Shown: positions 1-11,075 of the stretch, piece by piece
Numbering within the stretch: the first letter of the stretch is position 1
Layout of the letters: the number at the start of each line of letters is the position of its first letter
From: Euborellia annulipes
Lineage: Eukaryota; Arthropoda; Insecta; Dermaptera; Anisolabididae
Length of the DNA stretch: 64,000 bases
Assembly: GCA_023213315.1 (NCBI GenBank)
Contig: JAKCPI010003243.1
Coordinates: forward strand, 1-64,000
Reading direction: 5' to 3'
The notes under the pieces: model-generated
Seen by the model: the letters and a program-made list of their open reading frames with translations, nothing else
Told to the model about the DNA's origin: nothing
Databases searched by the model: none
Position numbers and translations under genes: made by a program

Positions 1-400
1 CCGATTTTTAGTACGACATTCCCTTTAATCAAAGTCGAATCAATTAATTTTAACTCTGAGTCTAATTATATATAAATCAATCAATTAGAAATTAATTTAC
101 AATAGGCTTGGACCATCTAAGCCTTAGGTCTTACGTACGGTATGTGTAAGGAAATTGAAATACAGCTAGATTAGCGAAAAGAAAAAAAATATAAAACGAA
201 ATTACAAACATTTTTAAAAAGCACAATTGAAAAAAAAAGAAAATTCTTTTGCGGCTTTTTCTGGAGTGTGCAGTTTGATCAGTCCCTCAAGGGCTCCCCC
301 CCCTTGAGGGGGGAGATGAGAAACAGACAGCTGTGCGTCGGGGCAACGTTTTCTTTTGCCCCTGAATGTTTTTGTTATTTTTTGAACAATTATAATTAAA
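1..400. other. AT-rich sequence, no gene seen
   Basis: No coding region or recognisable mobile element. The only structure is a short inverted repeat at about 283-310, where CCCTCAAGGG and CCTTGAGGGG flank a C run. RepA material begins at 401. Confidence 0.5.
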
Positions 401-479
401 TCTGGTGTGACTAACGCACAGCACACAGCTTTCTCTTTACCTTCGTAAATCAAAAGTTGGGGTACTGTGCTGTCACAGA
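401..479. repeat. RepA-associated hairpin, copy 1
   Basis: Opens with TCTGGTGTGAC and closes with a decayed GTCACAGACA. The arms pair through the shared ACTTTCTCTTACCTTCG loop region. Same family as the hairpins at 6678, 19899, 38485, 48793 and 60175, here with several mismatches. Confidence 0.7.
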
Positions 480-1050
480 CAATTTCTTTTGGCCGAGATA
501 TATTTAGTTTCCCATAGCATTTTAGTTTCAAACTTGCATTTTAAATGTTGACTGCTTGAAATAAACTATGGTTATTTTTCAAAATATTAATCTCATATTT
601 GGACATTTTATACACAATAGAGAATCTTAAAATAAATGGCCACAAAATTTCTAAGAATTGGAAAAAAATTTTTTCAATGTCTAAAAAGTTCCAAATGGGA
701 TTCCAATCCCATTTTGATTCGCAACCTGCATGCGAACCACCATATGGATCTAACATTGGGGCTATGAGCCGAAAAATATATTGGAAAAATCTGAAATGCT
801 ACATCATTAAAGACTACCGGTACTTCAAACAACTTTCAAGAAAAATTTTTCTGATATACTTTTTAATAGGCCCTAGTAGTTTTTTTCGATTTTGTTCAAA
901 AGTTTATTTTAACTGTCCGTGAGGGTACCTAACTTGAATATAAAATTTCAACCTCGTAGCTTATTTTCTTCATGCTTAAAATCGTTAGACACACAGACCA
1001 ATTTGCGGGACCCACCTTTTTGGACACAGGGACCTCAAAACATGTATATT
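480..1050 (+). repeat. RepA interspersed repeat, + copy
   Basis: Follows the hairpin directly with the family landmarks in order: CGAGATATATTTAGTTTCCC, a CATCATTAAAG block, CGATTTTGTTCAAAAG, TATAAAATTTCAACCTCGTAGC, a short CA run, then GGACCTCAAAACATGTATAT. It stops short of the usual terminal hairpin of the family. No coding potential. Confidence 0.75.
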
Positions 1051-1379
1051 AGGGTGGTCCTTATTTAAGAGGTCGAAGATTTTTTTAATTTTTTTTAAAC
1101 GCCCATCCCTCAACTTTTTTCCTTTTATCATAATAATGAAGTGTATCAAATATTTTTCCAATATATAAAGGTTAACAGGTGCCGCATCGAGATTGAATGC
1201 TTAAAGACGGAGAAAAAAATTGAAAAAAAAAATTAAGAATTAGAAAATGTAATATATATTTATGAATTTGTGTAATTATCAAATGACATCTTTAATAGGA
1301 GGGCAATTAAAAAAATAAATTCACTTTTTAATAAAGATTTAAATAAATATTCCGTTCGTTTAAGAGTAACTTTCTTCCA
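1051..1379. other. AT-rich spacer, nothing recognised
   Basis: A/T-rich sequence with homopolymer runs between a RepA copy and a palindromic element. No reading frame, repeat or RNA gene recognised. Confidence 0.4.
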
Positions 1380-1389
1380 CTTTAATCAA

Positions 1390-1433
1390 GGCAGACGTTT
1401 CGGCAGCCATAACAGCTGCCATCCCTCAGTGCC
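1390..1433 (-). ncRNA. Hammerhead-like motif, left arm of P1 (decayed)
   Basis: Read on the minus strand: GGCA, CTGAGGGA, a GGCAG/CTGCC helix II, GAAACGTC, TGCC. The CTGANGA box has one extra G compared with the right arm, so it is probably inactive. Confidence 0.4.
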
Positions 1434-1626
1434 AATGAAAGTTTCTTTTGGTGCCCCTGTCATATACAACAATAAGATAGCTTTGAATAGAAAGCATCAG
1501 CCTGGAGCGTTCGGAAAGTAATCAACTTGTAATTATTTATTCTTTCCGAGCTCTCCCGGCAGATGCTTCCTATACAAAGCTTATCTTATTGTTGTATATG
1601 ACAGGGACACCTTAAGAAACTTCATT

Positions 1627-1669
1627 GGCACTGAGGATGGCAGCTGTTATGGTTGCCGAAACGTCTGCC
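1627..1669 (+). ncRNA. Hammerhead-like motif, right arm of P1
   Basis: Order seen: GGCA (helix I, 1627-1630), CTGAGGA (1631-1637), unpaired T, GGCA...TGCC (helix II, 1639-1642 with 1654-1657), GAAACGTC (1658-1665), TGCC (helix I, 1666-1669). The family rule would place self-cleavage after GTC at 1665. Helix III is reduced to the ACGT step. The base between CTGANGA and helix II is not in the textbook core, so activity is unproven. Confidence 0.5.
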
Positions 1670-1679
1670 TTGTTTAAAC

Positions 1680-3439
1680 TGTAAAGCTGTTCGACTAAAC
1701 GCTGGTTTTATTCCTCCCGACTCCAAACTCATATAGCCAGCAGCCAACCTAATTTTCATAAAATACATATTACCTTAGAGAAGAGGAATTTCATTAGGAT
1801 AAATTTTCTTACAATATTATGATCTTCTCGTTTTAAAGTGTCTTTTGTGTGACTGTTATGTTCTGAACTTGGCCAAAAACAAATAAATCTTCCTATATTA
1901 AAGAATGTTAGATGTTTTTGTACAATCCCACATTTATTCGTTATGTTCTGAGTTTCTTCCAATAAACACTATACATAAATACTCTGAGCTCCCCGTAATC
2001 ATACTTCAATTTTTCATTTTTTAGTGCAAATAATTTATTTTTCCGAATATTTCGTTCTCACATATTTCATTCAAGTATTTAGAATCATTCAAAAAATGTT
2101 TTCCAAATTATTCCATTTTTCTCTTGTCTTTTTAAAGAAAACGATATGAGGGCTAGTACTTTAAGTAACTCATCATTTCGAAGCACTAATTGGTACATGT
2201 GGAACAAATGGTGCCGAAATGCAAATATGTCAAATCTCGATCTACAATCTGTTCTAAAAAAATAATAGCAAAGTTTTTATTATAAATATATATTTCTTGG
2301 ACTACAATTGCTGTAGAAGTTTGTACTTGATTCGTGTGGTCTTAACCACCTAATCAACTTACTCAAAGTAGTTTTTAAATGTTAATATATTTATTATCTC
2401 TCTCGTTTTTTGTAGGTTTAATAAAATGGAAATGCATTGCTTTTGAAATAAAAATGATCAAGAAGAAGCGAGTTGATAAAAGGCTAGCTTGCCCCTTTTT
2501 CTAAGCCCCGGGGTCTAAATTTCCGGGGCCAATTGCTAGTTTATCGGCCGACATCTCACTTGCCATCATAAACACCGGTATCTCGGCTTTGCACTTAGCC
2601 CTTTTTCTTCTTCTTAAAGCAACCAAGATGTTATGATTAGGGATTTTCCAGCCATTTTAGTCTATTGGGTCATTAGTTTTGTTGTTTCATTTTATTATAG
2701 AAACGGCTTTAAAAAAAAATCCATTTTATCATGGTTGGATTTTATTCCTTGCGATTTGATTTTAACTAAAAAAAAGGCAAGAAGAAATAGGGAGAAAGAA
2801 AAAAGAAAAAAGTTCTTTAATAATTAGTATTGACATGTTGAATGGCTTTAATGAAAAAAAAATATTTCATTTATTATTTCGTACGAATGGCTTTATTTGT
2901 GCCCACCTTTTTTTTTTTAATTCATCTGCTGTTCTATATGGAAATTTAAACAAAACACTTTTAATGATTTGGAATTTTCTATTATGTTTTTAAAAAATTA
3001 AGAAGCTTTTTTTTTTCTGCACTAACCAAGTCCAATGAAAGAAGAAAGGATGGATTAGCATGGAAGAATACTAGAAGAGATTTTTTTGCGTAGAATTGGC
3101 TACAGAAAAGGAAAGGAATGAGCAGCAAAAAAAAAATTTGGAGACCGAAGATAGGGTTTGGAAAACAAAAGGAGATGCATGGATATATCTGAAGCAAAAG
3201 AAAAGGAAACCCTTTTGCCGGGACTTTTTTATGGCCATGCCTTTATTTAAAATAAGTGCTTTTTATTTGTTATTATTAATAATAAAACAAATGGAAAATC
3301 ATATTCTTCGATAAACGAAGCAAAAATTTTTGGTTGGGTGAGTTTTGGTGGTTTCAAGTGAAAAGGAATATTTTATTTTTCATGAAAAGATTTCCTTGTA
3401 CTGTACTAGACACAATGACCGCCTTCGGCTTGATCACTT
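1680..3439. other. AT-rich region without recognised elements
   Basis: No convincing coding sequence. A weak inverted repeat around 2461-2625 pairs AAGAAGAAG with CTTCTTCTT and holds two CCCCGGGG-like patches; it may be an old MITE but has no clear boundary. Short frames at 2633-2827 and 2982-3314 are low-complexity lysine/phenylalanine runs. Confidence 0.4.
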
Positions 3440-4216
3440 ACATTTCATAAGGGAAAAGTAAAAAAGTAAAAAAGTCAATTGATTCAAATTTTCCATAGGC
3501 TCTATGTATTTTAAATGTTGACTGCTTGGAATAAACTATAATTATTTTACAAAATTTTAATGTATAAAAAGTTCAAATGGGATCGACTCTCTTTTGAATC
3601 GCAATTTACATGAAAATCTCCATAGGGATTTAACATTGGCTCTATGGAAAGAAGAGTCGGAAAATGAATTTGAAAAATCTGAAATACATCAGTAAAATGT
3701 AGGGCAAAGTCGGGTAGGATGACGAATTTGATAGCAGCATCCGACGAAAAAAAATTTTTTGAAAAAATGCATTTTTTTATCTAAGAAATAAAATTGGCAA
3801 TAAATATCATTTTAAACTAGAATGTTGTAGAAAGTTTTTGACGTAACGATGAGCGAAATTTACCAAAGATTAAGGTCAAGAAAAATTTTAATGATATATT
3901 TTTAAAGAGTATCTAAGAAATAGCTGATTCATGAATTTTAATCAAAATGGGAAAAAAATTTAAATTCCGTTACCATGGCAACCATTTCTCCTATCATTTT
4001 TCTCTAAAGTATAAAAGTAAAGTGGTGTTCATAAAATTTTAAGGGCAAAATGAGAATATACATTTTAAAGATCATCTAAAAAATAATAGATTTTTGAATT
4101 TTAATCAAAATCGTTGGAGCGAATTTCGAGAAAATGGTAAAAAAAAACTGAAGAAGTACATCAGTAAAGTACTAGTACTTTTTGGCAGATTTTGTTTAAA
4201 AGCTTATTTTGACGCA
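3440..4216 (+). repeat. RepA interspersed repeat, + copy, diverged
   Basis: Shares TTTTAAATGTTGACTGCTTG with 538-560 and ATTTAACATTGGCTCTATGG with 6500-6530, then GTTACCATGGCAACCATTTC, a CATTTTAAAGATCATCTAAA block and AAGTACATCAGTAAAGTACT. Its end blends into unassigned sequence after TTTGTTTAAAAGCTTATTTT. Confidence 0.7.
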
Positions 4217-4340
4217 ATATTTTCAAGGAACAATTATTACATTCAAGTTGCACGAGGAAAGTTAGGACAGCAATGTCAAAATGTATGGGACTCACACTTG
4301 GAAAAATAACCCTAGAATTAATACTTATTAGGTAGGGAGC

Positions 4341-4500
4341 TTTGAAGGAATTTTTGCAATCAACCCTCAAATAGACAATCCAGTCAATATATCGTTTAAG
4401 ATATCAAATTTGCGGGGTGAATTTGTGTTTATGATTGGGCAAAATTGGATTCGAACCAGGACCTCCACCTTTCCGGGGGGCATAGTGGGGCATAATCCCG
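4341..4500 (-). repeat. Fragment of tRNA-like repeat shared with 13.6-13.77 kb
   Basis: Matches the reverse complement of about 13610-13765: CAGTCAATATATCGTTTAAG, a GCAAATTTGCG step, GATTGGGCAAAATTG, then GAACCAGGACCTCCACC. The last part contains a B-box-like GGTTCGAATCC on the minus strand, so this is probably a fragment of a tRNA-derived SINE. Confidence 0.6.
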
Positions 4501-5827
4501 ATTTCGTGGCAAAAATTATTTCAATTTCAAATTTCAATCTTTAATCTGATAATCATGACCACCAACATACTTCTCACTTCACATAACTTGTCAAGCTGAC
4601 TTAGTAAAAAAAAAAAAAATTAATTTAAGTTGTAGGAATGGATGTGATTGGTAGTTAATAAACTTTTTATTTTAACAGGAGATCGACTGTTTTTTTTTTT
4701 TTTTTGTGATGTTGATTTGGCAAATTGTCGTTGTCAATGAAAGAGGCTCTGCTTCGAAAATGTCCAAATGCGCGACCAAAAAGGGTCGATAGTATTCAGT
4801 GGGCGGCGTGGGATGTGGGGTTGCAGGAGGGTGTTGGGGGAGGAAGGGTTTCCATTCCACCCCCCCCACTCGGGTACTTAAATCCCGAAATTAATCACAA
4901 ATAATTATGACTCAAGCGATCTAGATAACACAAATTATACGTCATAAATTTTTCGAAAATATAACATGATTCTCTCCCATTTATGAACTCAGGCTGCGGT
5001 TAACAGCCAGGATCATTTGCAGCAATTCGTCGACTCGAGTGCCATATCAATTATTTTATCTTTTAAATGTTCTCCCTAAATATGTATAATTAACAAGTTA
5101 AAGAATTTCACTTGAGTATTAAAAGTATTTAAGGGAAGTTATTTAGGGGCTGCCTTGTGTGTAGAAATATTTCCCTTTTAACGACTTTTATCTAATATAT
5201 AAGTCGCGAATAATAATTAAATTAATGGTTTATTAAACAAAGCCCCCTCTAGCAGTTCTATTTTATCAATATACAAGTTTGTTTTTTTTATATAAACTCA
5301 TTTAAGAAAAATCAATATCAAAATCACTTTTCAAGTTTCTTTTACTTTTTTTTATTAAAATCATAAAAAAACTCTATTTTTGTGGTTGGAGTACTTTAAG
5401 TTCATAAGTTTAATATCTTTGCATTATATACAAGAAAAGATCTCTATTTTAGTGAATTGGTCTTTAATTTATTATATTTTTTTTTTTTTAGTTAATTCAA
5501 AACAAATTAGAATCATTTTTTGGCTATATACATCTGTATATATATTTATTTATTTTTTTTTTCTAACTGATAATTAATGATAATTTCTAGTCATTTTAAA
5601 TATTTTTCTGCTCATTAACCAAGGAAAATAAATTAATAATATAATTTTCTTCTTAATAATCGCAAAGTTTAAATAAATTACTAAATGTTTTTTTCATAGA
5701 ATTCATTAAAGTAATTTAAGTTGGCTTTATTTTAAACAAATAACTAATAAATGGTAGAAATTTGTATTTCCTTTTGTAAAGACAGTCTTGCAAATTGAAC
5801 TCAATATGACTATGCGAGTTAAAAAAA
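4501..5827. other. AT-rich region with a G-rich tract
   Basis: No gene recognised. At about 4800-4875 a run of G blocks (GTGGGG, GGAGGG, TGGGGG, GGAAGGG) is followed by a C8 run, a candidate G-quadruplex on the + strand. The rest is AT-rich, with long T runs near 5285 and 5480. Confidence 0.4.
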
Positions 5828-6238
5828 AATCTGGTGTGACTGGCGCCACGTTTTACCTTTCCGGTCATTAAAATTATTTCACTATACACCAAGGGCGGAT
5901 ACAAGGGGGGGGGGGGGTAGGGGGGGTAATTACCCCCCCCCCCCGAGATTCGAAAAAAATACCTTTTTTTCGCAAAAAAGGTTATTTTTAATGTAAAATT
6001 TTTAAAATTAATACTTAAAAATTTGATGTGTATTTATATTCTGGCAAATAAATAGAAGAATGCGCTTTTTAATTACCGAAATTAAAAAAAAATAGTGTGC
6101 TGTGCGACGAGTCACACCAGATTACCCCCCCCCCCCCCGAGAAACACCTCTGGATCCGCCCTTGCTATACACCATATACTATACAATATACTTAAGGCTC
6201 TAGCTAACAAGTGGGGACTTAATTGTAGAGCTCACTGT
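5828..6238 (+). mobile_element. Foldback MITE M1, interrupted by a hAT MITE
   Basis: With the inserted hAT element (5890-6164) removed, both sides align in order with 59455-59574: CGTTTTACC..CCGGTCATTAAA on the left, ATATACTTAAGGCTCTAGCTA and GGGGACTTAATTG..GCTCACTGTAC on the right. A fragment of the same end lies at 41257-41320. Coding capacity is nil. Confidence 0.65.
5890..6164 (+). mobile_element. hAT-type MITE (family H1), exact 8-bp TSD
   Basis: Starts CAAGGGCGGATAC and ends GGATCCGCCCTTG, flanked on both sides by CTATACAC (5882-5889 and 6165-6172). An 8-bp TSD with CA-starting inverted ends is the hAT signature. Internally it has long G and C runs and half of the RepA hairpin (GTGTGCTGTGCGACGAGTCA). 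A second copy in opposite orientation is at 40061-40333. 275 bp, non-coding. Confidence 0.88.
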
Positions 6239-6677
6239 ACCTTGCTGTCACACTAGATTTTTTGTGTCGAGATATATTTAGTTTCCCATAGCACCTTAGT
6301 TTCAAACTTGACCACTTGCATTTCATAAGTAAAAAAAGTCAATTGATTCAAATTTACCATAGGCCCTGTGTATTTTAAATGTTGGCTGATTGAAAGAAAG
6401 TACGGTTATTTTTCAAAATTCCAGAATGAATTGAAAAAAATTTTTAAAGTGAGTAAAATGTTCCAAAGTCCCTTTTGAATTTAAATTAACATACCAATCC
6501 CCATAGGAATTTAACATTGGCTCTATGGAAGGAAGAGCCGGAAAATGAATTTGAAAAATCTGAAATACATCAGTAAAGTGTACTTCCAACAATTATCACA
6601 AAATATTAATGATATACTTCTTAAAAGGGCATCTAAATAATAATTGATTTATATGAATTTTAATCTAAAAAGAAAAA
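6225..6677 (+). repeat. RepA interspersed repeat, + copy, 5' half
   Basis: Begins with GCTGTCACACTAGATTTTTT, then CGAGATATATTTAGTTTCCC, TTTAAATGTTGGCTGATTG and ATTTAACATTGGCTCTATGG. Runs into the complete hairpin at 6678. Confidence 0.7.
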
Positions 6678-6758
6678 TCTGGTGTGACAAGCACAGAACA
6701 CAACTTTTTCTTACCTTCGGTAATCGAAAGTTGTGTGCTGTGCGCCAGTCACACCAGA
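6678..6758. repeat. RepA-associated hairpin, copy 2 (well conserved)
   Basis: 81 nt. TCTGGTGTGACAAGCACAGA pairs with its partner ending GCCAGTCACACCAGA across a loop containing TTACCTTCGGTAA. Long near-complete stem with a few mismatches. Short frames read through it are artefacts. Confidence 0.8.
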
Positions 6759-7355
6759 TTTTTTGTGTCGACATATATTTAGTTCCCGACAGTAAGGAAC
6801 ATTTGAATTCAGATGTAAAATTTATAAGTATAGGAAAATATTTATATTTTGTTACCATGGCAACCATTTCTCCTATCTTCCCTATGAAATACAAGAGTAA
6901 AGTGGTCTTCAGAAGATTTCAATTGCAAAATGAGAATATACATTTTAAAGAGCATCTAAAAAATAATTGATTTTTGAATTAAAAAAAAAAAAAATCGTTG
7001 GAGCAAATTTTGAGAAAAATCGAAAAAAACTGAAAAAGTACATCAGTAAAGTACTAGTACTCTTTGGCCGATTTTGATTAAAAGCCTATTTTTCCAGTCC
7101 CGGGGGGTGTTTAACTTAAATATAAAATTTAAACCTCGTAGCTCAATTCCTTCATGCTTAAAATTGAACACACACACCACCCACCCACCCACACACACAC
7201 ACACCCCCCCGACCATGTCGCGAAAACCACTTTTTTTGGATTCAGGGGATCTCAAAACGTGAAGATCTATCAAAATCTCGACATCGAATTTTTTGACATG
7301 AATCCAATACTTTCTATATATATATTACATATATACATAGGTAAGAGAAAGTAAA
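6759..7355 (+). repeat. RepA interspersed repeat, + copy, with terminal hairpin
   Basis: Near-complete downstream half: CGACATATATTTAGTTCCCG, GTTACCATGGCAACCATTTC, CATTTTAAAGAGCATCTAAA, AAGTACATCAGTAAAGTACT, an AC-rich microsatellite (7170-7205), GACCATGTCGCGAAAACCAC, GGATCTCAAAACGTGAAGAT, and the end ATACTTTCT..ATATATATTAC..GTAAGAGAAAGTA, a small inverted repeat. Confidence 0.8.
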
Positions 7356-7960
7356 AATATTTAAATTCTGTTACCATGGCAACAATTTGTCCTATCTTTC
7401 CTATGAAGGTCTAAAGTAAAGTGGTCTTCAGAAGATTTCAACGGCAAAATGGGGTCTAAAAAATAGTTGATTTATGAATTTAAAAAAAAAAAAAATCGTT
7501 AGAGGTTCCCACTTGCCAGGAGTCGAAAGTTGTGTAGTGTCACACCAGATTTTTTTGTGTAGACATATTTATAGTGTTTCCCTTAGCACCTTAGTTCCAA
7601 ACTATAATATTTACGCGTTTCATAGATGGCGCTGAGCTACGAATGCTTCTATATCAGTAAAGTGTACTTGAATTAATTTTCACGAAAAATTTTACTGGTA
7701 TACTTTTTAAAGAACATCTAAAAAATGTATTATATGATTTATTAATTTTAGTCAAAATCGTTAGATCCAATTTTGAGAAAATCGAAAAAACTGAAAAAGT
7801 ACATCAGTAAAGTACTAGTACTTTTTGAGCGATTTTGTTCAAAAGAAGATATTTTATTCTCACATACCCCCCCCCCTCCCCCCCCCCCTCCCCCGCACAC
7901 ACAGGCAGGCCATGTTGCAAAAATCGATTTTTTGGACTCAGGGCACATTCGGCGGTCTTT
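7356..7960 (+). repeat. RepA interspersed repeat, + copy, partial
   Basis: Repeats GTTACCATGGCAACAATTTG, then the right half of the hairpin (GTTGTGTAGTGTCACACCAG near 7525-7548), then CATCAGTAAAGTACTAGTAC, a C-rich tract (7867-7892), GGCCATGTTGCAAAAATCGA and GGACTCAGGG. Ends at 7945-7960 in unrelated sequence. Confidence 0.7.
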
Positions 7961-8261
7961 CCCACTTGCCAGGGGCAGCGTCTACTGGAGCTCCTTGCTC
8001 GCCTTGGATGAGCAAATGCATCAGATTTATTCTTGCTCGCTGTTCGAAAATTTTAAATTTCCCTCTCTGACTTAAAGTTTTAAATTTCCCTAACTGACTC
8101 AACTTCCTCTATCCCTGGCCAATCACCGAGAGAGAGAGTGGTTAACAGGAAAATAACGGAAGTTAGTTGCTAGCGCTTTATATTATAGTATGATTATACT
8201 GCATTAATAGCCCTAGCTAATAGCTTTGCTTGGTGCAAAGTAGGCAACCAAAATGACCAAA
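7961..8261. other. Unassigned sequence
   Basis: Somewhat less AT-rich than its surroundings. It carries CTCTCTGACTTAAAGTTTTA and a near-repeat of TTTAAATTTCCCT at 8050-8090. No gene or element recognised. Confidence 0.35.
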
Positions 8262-8432
8262 TATTTTTTTTTCTACATCTCTCAACAGAGACAAACTCCA
8301 ATTACAGAGAGACGGAGGAGACATTGGTAATGTTTGAAAATTTTCATGGCAAGTGGGATTTGAACCCGAGTTGTGCAGCAACTCTAGATTCGTAATCCAC
8401 AGCTTATCCGATTAGCCACGAGCCTCCTCGTG
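8262..8432 (-). mobile_element. tRNA-headed SINE with long variable arm
   Basis: Minus strand: GGCTCGTGGCTAATCGGATA (A box region), a helix around TTACGAA, a 6-bp GAGTTG/CAACTC variable arm, then GGGTTCAAATCCC (B box), a ~70-nt body and a poly(A) tract near 8267. The long variable arm suggests descent from a class II tRNA (Leu or Ser). Acceptor and T-stem mismatches rule out a working tRNA. Confidence 0.65.
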
Positions 8433-9771
8433 ATAGATAGCTGGTGTTGTACACAAGACTTCAAGGGGTGGTGCACAAGCACCAGCTCTGACCGAGACGA
8501 TGTTGCGTGAAGGGCGTCTTCCCTTTATTCCTTTCACACACATCGCCCACAAAAAGGACACGTTCTAAAATAGATTCGATTGTTGCTCCAAGAGCTACAA
8601 CCGAACACCTAGCACTTGTTAAATTAGATTTCGCGAACTTTCCAATTAATTGGTCATTTGGGTTGCATACCTTCAAGGGGTCAAACACTCATTTCTCTCA
8701 TGGATGGATATAAGCTCCTAACAAAAAGCCCAGGCCAGTCAAAGACCTTGTTTTTATAAATCAAAATCCAAGAGGGGGATAAATACTTTTTCCTCATCTT
8801 AAGAGAAGTTATAAGTTTTTAATTCGTATTATAATTTTTTTTATCTGCTTGTTTGTTGTGCAGGTCGTCTAATATTCTCCTAAAGAAAAGCAAAACGCTT
8901 GTCCAAATAATGATGGTACATGTTCTACGGGTGTGGGAATTAATCAAGTCATCCGATTATCCGCAACCACTCAAGTCACCCATAAGATTTAAGCGAGAAT
9001 AGCCTAAGATGCCGCTTTAGAGCTGATTATTCATGTGCATCACATTACGACAAACTCAGGCCTTCCATTTGAATATTGCTCTAGAGTTAGTTGGGCTCAG
9101 TGGTTAAACCAACACAGAACAGAATCCAGGACTAACCAGTATGTTTGCTAACCATTCGTCAACGAGCAAATTAAAGCCATAATTAAATTGCACTTGTCCA
9201 CTATCGGGCTTTAAAAAAAAAATGAAATGTCATTAAGAAGTGACAAAATCCCTCTACACAGCGGCCGACCATTTGGCCGTGAATTATGGTCATTGTTTTA
9301 AATATAATTGGTTTTATATATAAGAGAGGAAGAGAGCGAGATGGGGAAGCAATTAAGAAATATAGTCCTAGCCCCATATATAACGAAATTCAATTTGCAA
9401 TGAGATATAGCTTTAGCTTTGGGGGAATGAATAAAATTTTCAAATTATTTCGCACTCTAATAAGTAGAAATCTAAAAAAAAATATTATATATTATTTTAC
9501 ACTGGGAGTATCAACATTAATAATAATCACTAATAAAACGGGTTTTTATTTTTTAATGCAAATATAAAAATCTTTTTATCAAATATCTTTGTTTACAAGC
9601 AGATGAGTTTAAAGAAGAAGAGGGGCAGAGAAAGAGTTACAAATTTCCTAAGCGAGATAGACCAATCTCTTATTTATTTTTTTAAATTGGTGTGAACAGG
9701 ACGTCAGACAGAGGGAAGAGGAAGTTAAATCCCCAGGGCTCGAGCCCTTTGAGGCGATCCGGACCCTTTCA
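8433..9771. other. Unassigned; less AT-rich patch at its left end
   Basis: 8440-8715 is unusually balanced in base composition and free of recognised repeats. Frames of 68 and 75 codons are open there on both strands, but neither resembles a family I know and neither has splice context I can defend. The rest is ordinary AT-rich sequence. Confidence 0.35.
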
Positions 9772-11075
9772 CAGTGGTCCGAATTGAAAAAAATGTGGCC
9801 AAAATGGGAAAAAAAACTTTAGAATAACTTGTAAAATCCAAGCCCATTGTATACAGAAATGTTAAGGTCATTTGTAACTAAAAGGATACCTGTTAAGGTG
9901 GGAGAAGAAGGCCCCAGCTTCTGAGCTGAGAGCATCTTTTATTTTAGTGAATTTCAATTTGTGTTTTAAAATCAACTTCCACCAAATTTACTGGGGTTTA
10001 GTCTTGAACTAAATTTCAGAATTCATCTCTTTCTATTCATTGTTTTTTGCATCCTTAGGTTAAATTTTTTTATCAAAACGTTCATAAATTTTTCCTTTTG
10101 AGGTGCTTAAGTAAAAAGTCCCGCATTATCCCTCTCTATCGAAAGCATTTTTAGTTTTAGTTTAGTTTTATCTAAATCATTGTTCAATAATAATTTTATA
10201 ATTTTCTAGTAAAAGAACTAATTGTAAATACTTTCACCTCGAACCACCTCCTTTAAAAGTTTTTCAATAAAAATTCCCGAAATTCCTGGGTTAACAAATT
10301 TTTTTTTTTTTAATAAATTTACTTTTTTGTCAAAAAATATCTAAATTTTTATTTTTTATAATTTTTACTTTCTCTTATTTTTCTATAGGTTGTGTCTACC
10401 AAGATTTTATCTAGAAGAGAATTGGAATTGTTCCACGAATATTATAAAAAGTTATCAAATATTCGATTAGATGTTCGATTTGCTTTGAACGACTTTCTCG
10501 AACATTCTGGTGCATATTGTGGAACTATTCTCTACTAGATAACATCTTGATAGACAAAACCTATAGCAAAAATTATAAAATTATTATGAAATAATGATTT
10601 AGATATTTTTTTGACAAAAGACTAAGTTAATTAAAAAAAATATTTTGTTAAACCAAGAATTTCATGTTTTTATTAAAAAAATTTTAAAGGAGTTGGTGCA
10701 TGCGAAAGTTTGATAAAAAAAATTTAACGTCTATATAAGGATGCAAAAACCAATGAATCGAAAGAGATGAAGTATGAAATGGTTTAAATTTCTTAGATCA
10801 AGGTTAAAGCCCAGTAAATTTGGTGGAAGTTGGTTGGTGTTAAACTTTTTAAAACAAATTGAAAAATAAAACGGGGCTCTCAGCTCAGAAGTTGGATGCT
10901 AACTTTAGGGGCCTGTTTCTCCACCCTTAAAAGGTATAACTGTAAATTCTTTTAGTTACAAATGCCCTTAATATTTCTGTATAGAATGCGCTTAGATTTT
11001 ACCACTTATTCTAACGTTTTTTTTTTTTTTTTTTTTTTCATTTTGGCCACATTTTTCTCAATTCGGACCTCCGTG
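9772..11075. mobile_element. hAT-like long foldback element, copy 1
   Basis: About 1.3 kb. Left end CAGTGGTCCGAATTGAAAAA; right end reads inverted (TTCTCAATTCGGACCTCCGTG). Internal blocks also recur inverted: GTGGCCAAAATG, TTCTGAGCTGAGAGC, AATGAATCGAAAGAGATGAA, and TTCCACGAATATTATAAAAA near the centre. A second, left-truncated copy lies at 24580-25443. The CAGTGGT start resembles hAT ends, but I see no clean 8-bp TSD. Non-coding. Confidence 0.6.

Larger units (their letters stand above)
1380..1679 (+). mobile_element. Palindromic element P1 with hammerhead-like motif
   Basis: About 300 bp folding into two arms of roughly 135 bp around an AT-rich centre near 1525. The outer ends carry AAGGCAGACGTTTCGGCAG on the left and its complement on the right. 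Inner landmarks such as TGTCATATACAACAATAAGA also recur inverted. Each arm carries a hammerhead-like motif (see 1627-1669 and 1390-1433). No clear TSD. Probably a non-autonomous relative of Penelope-like retroelements; the class is inferred from the motif. Confidence 0.7.

Noticed and set aside
6649..6894. Frames with KIWCDKHRT.., CAVRQSHQIF phrases (also 19633, 48777, 60124, 60153)
   Set aside because: They are translations of the RepA hairpin; the same peptides appear on both strands because the DNA is self-complementary.
8340..8432. A functional tRNA gene (anticodon ACG or class II)
   Set aside because: Mismatches in acceptor and T stems, plus a downstream body and poly(A) tail, mark it as a SINE head.
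9772..11075. Perfect 8-bp TSD for the CAGTGGT foldback
   Set aside because: The bases outside the two ends do not match; the hAT call was kept at moderate confidence.
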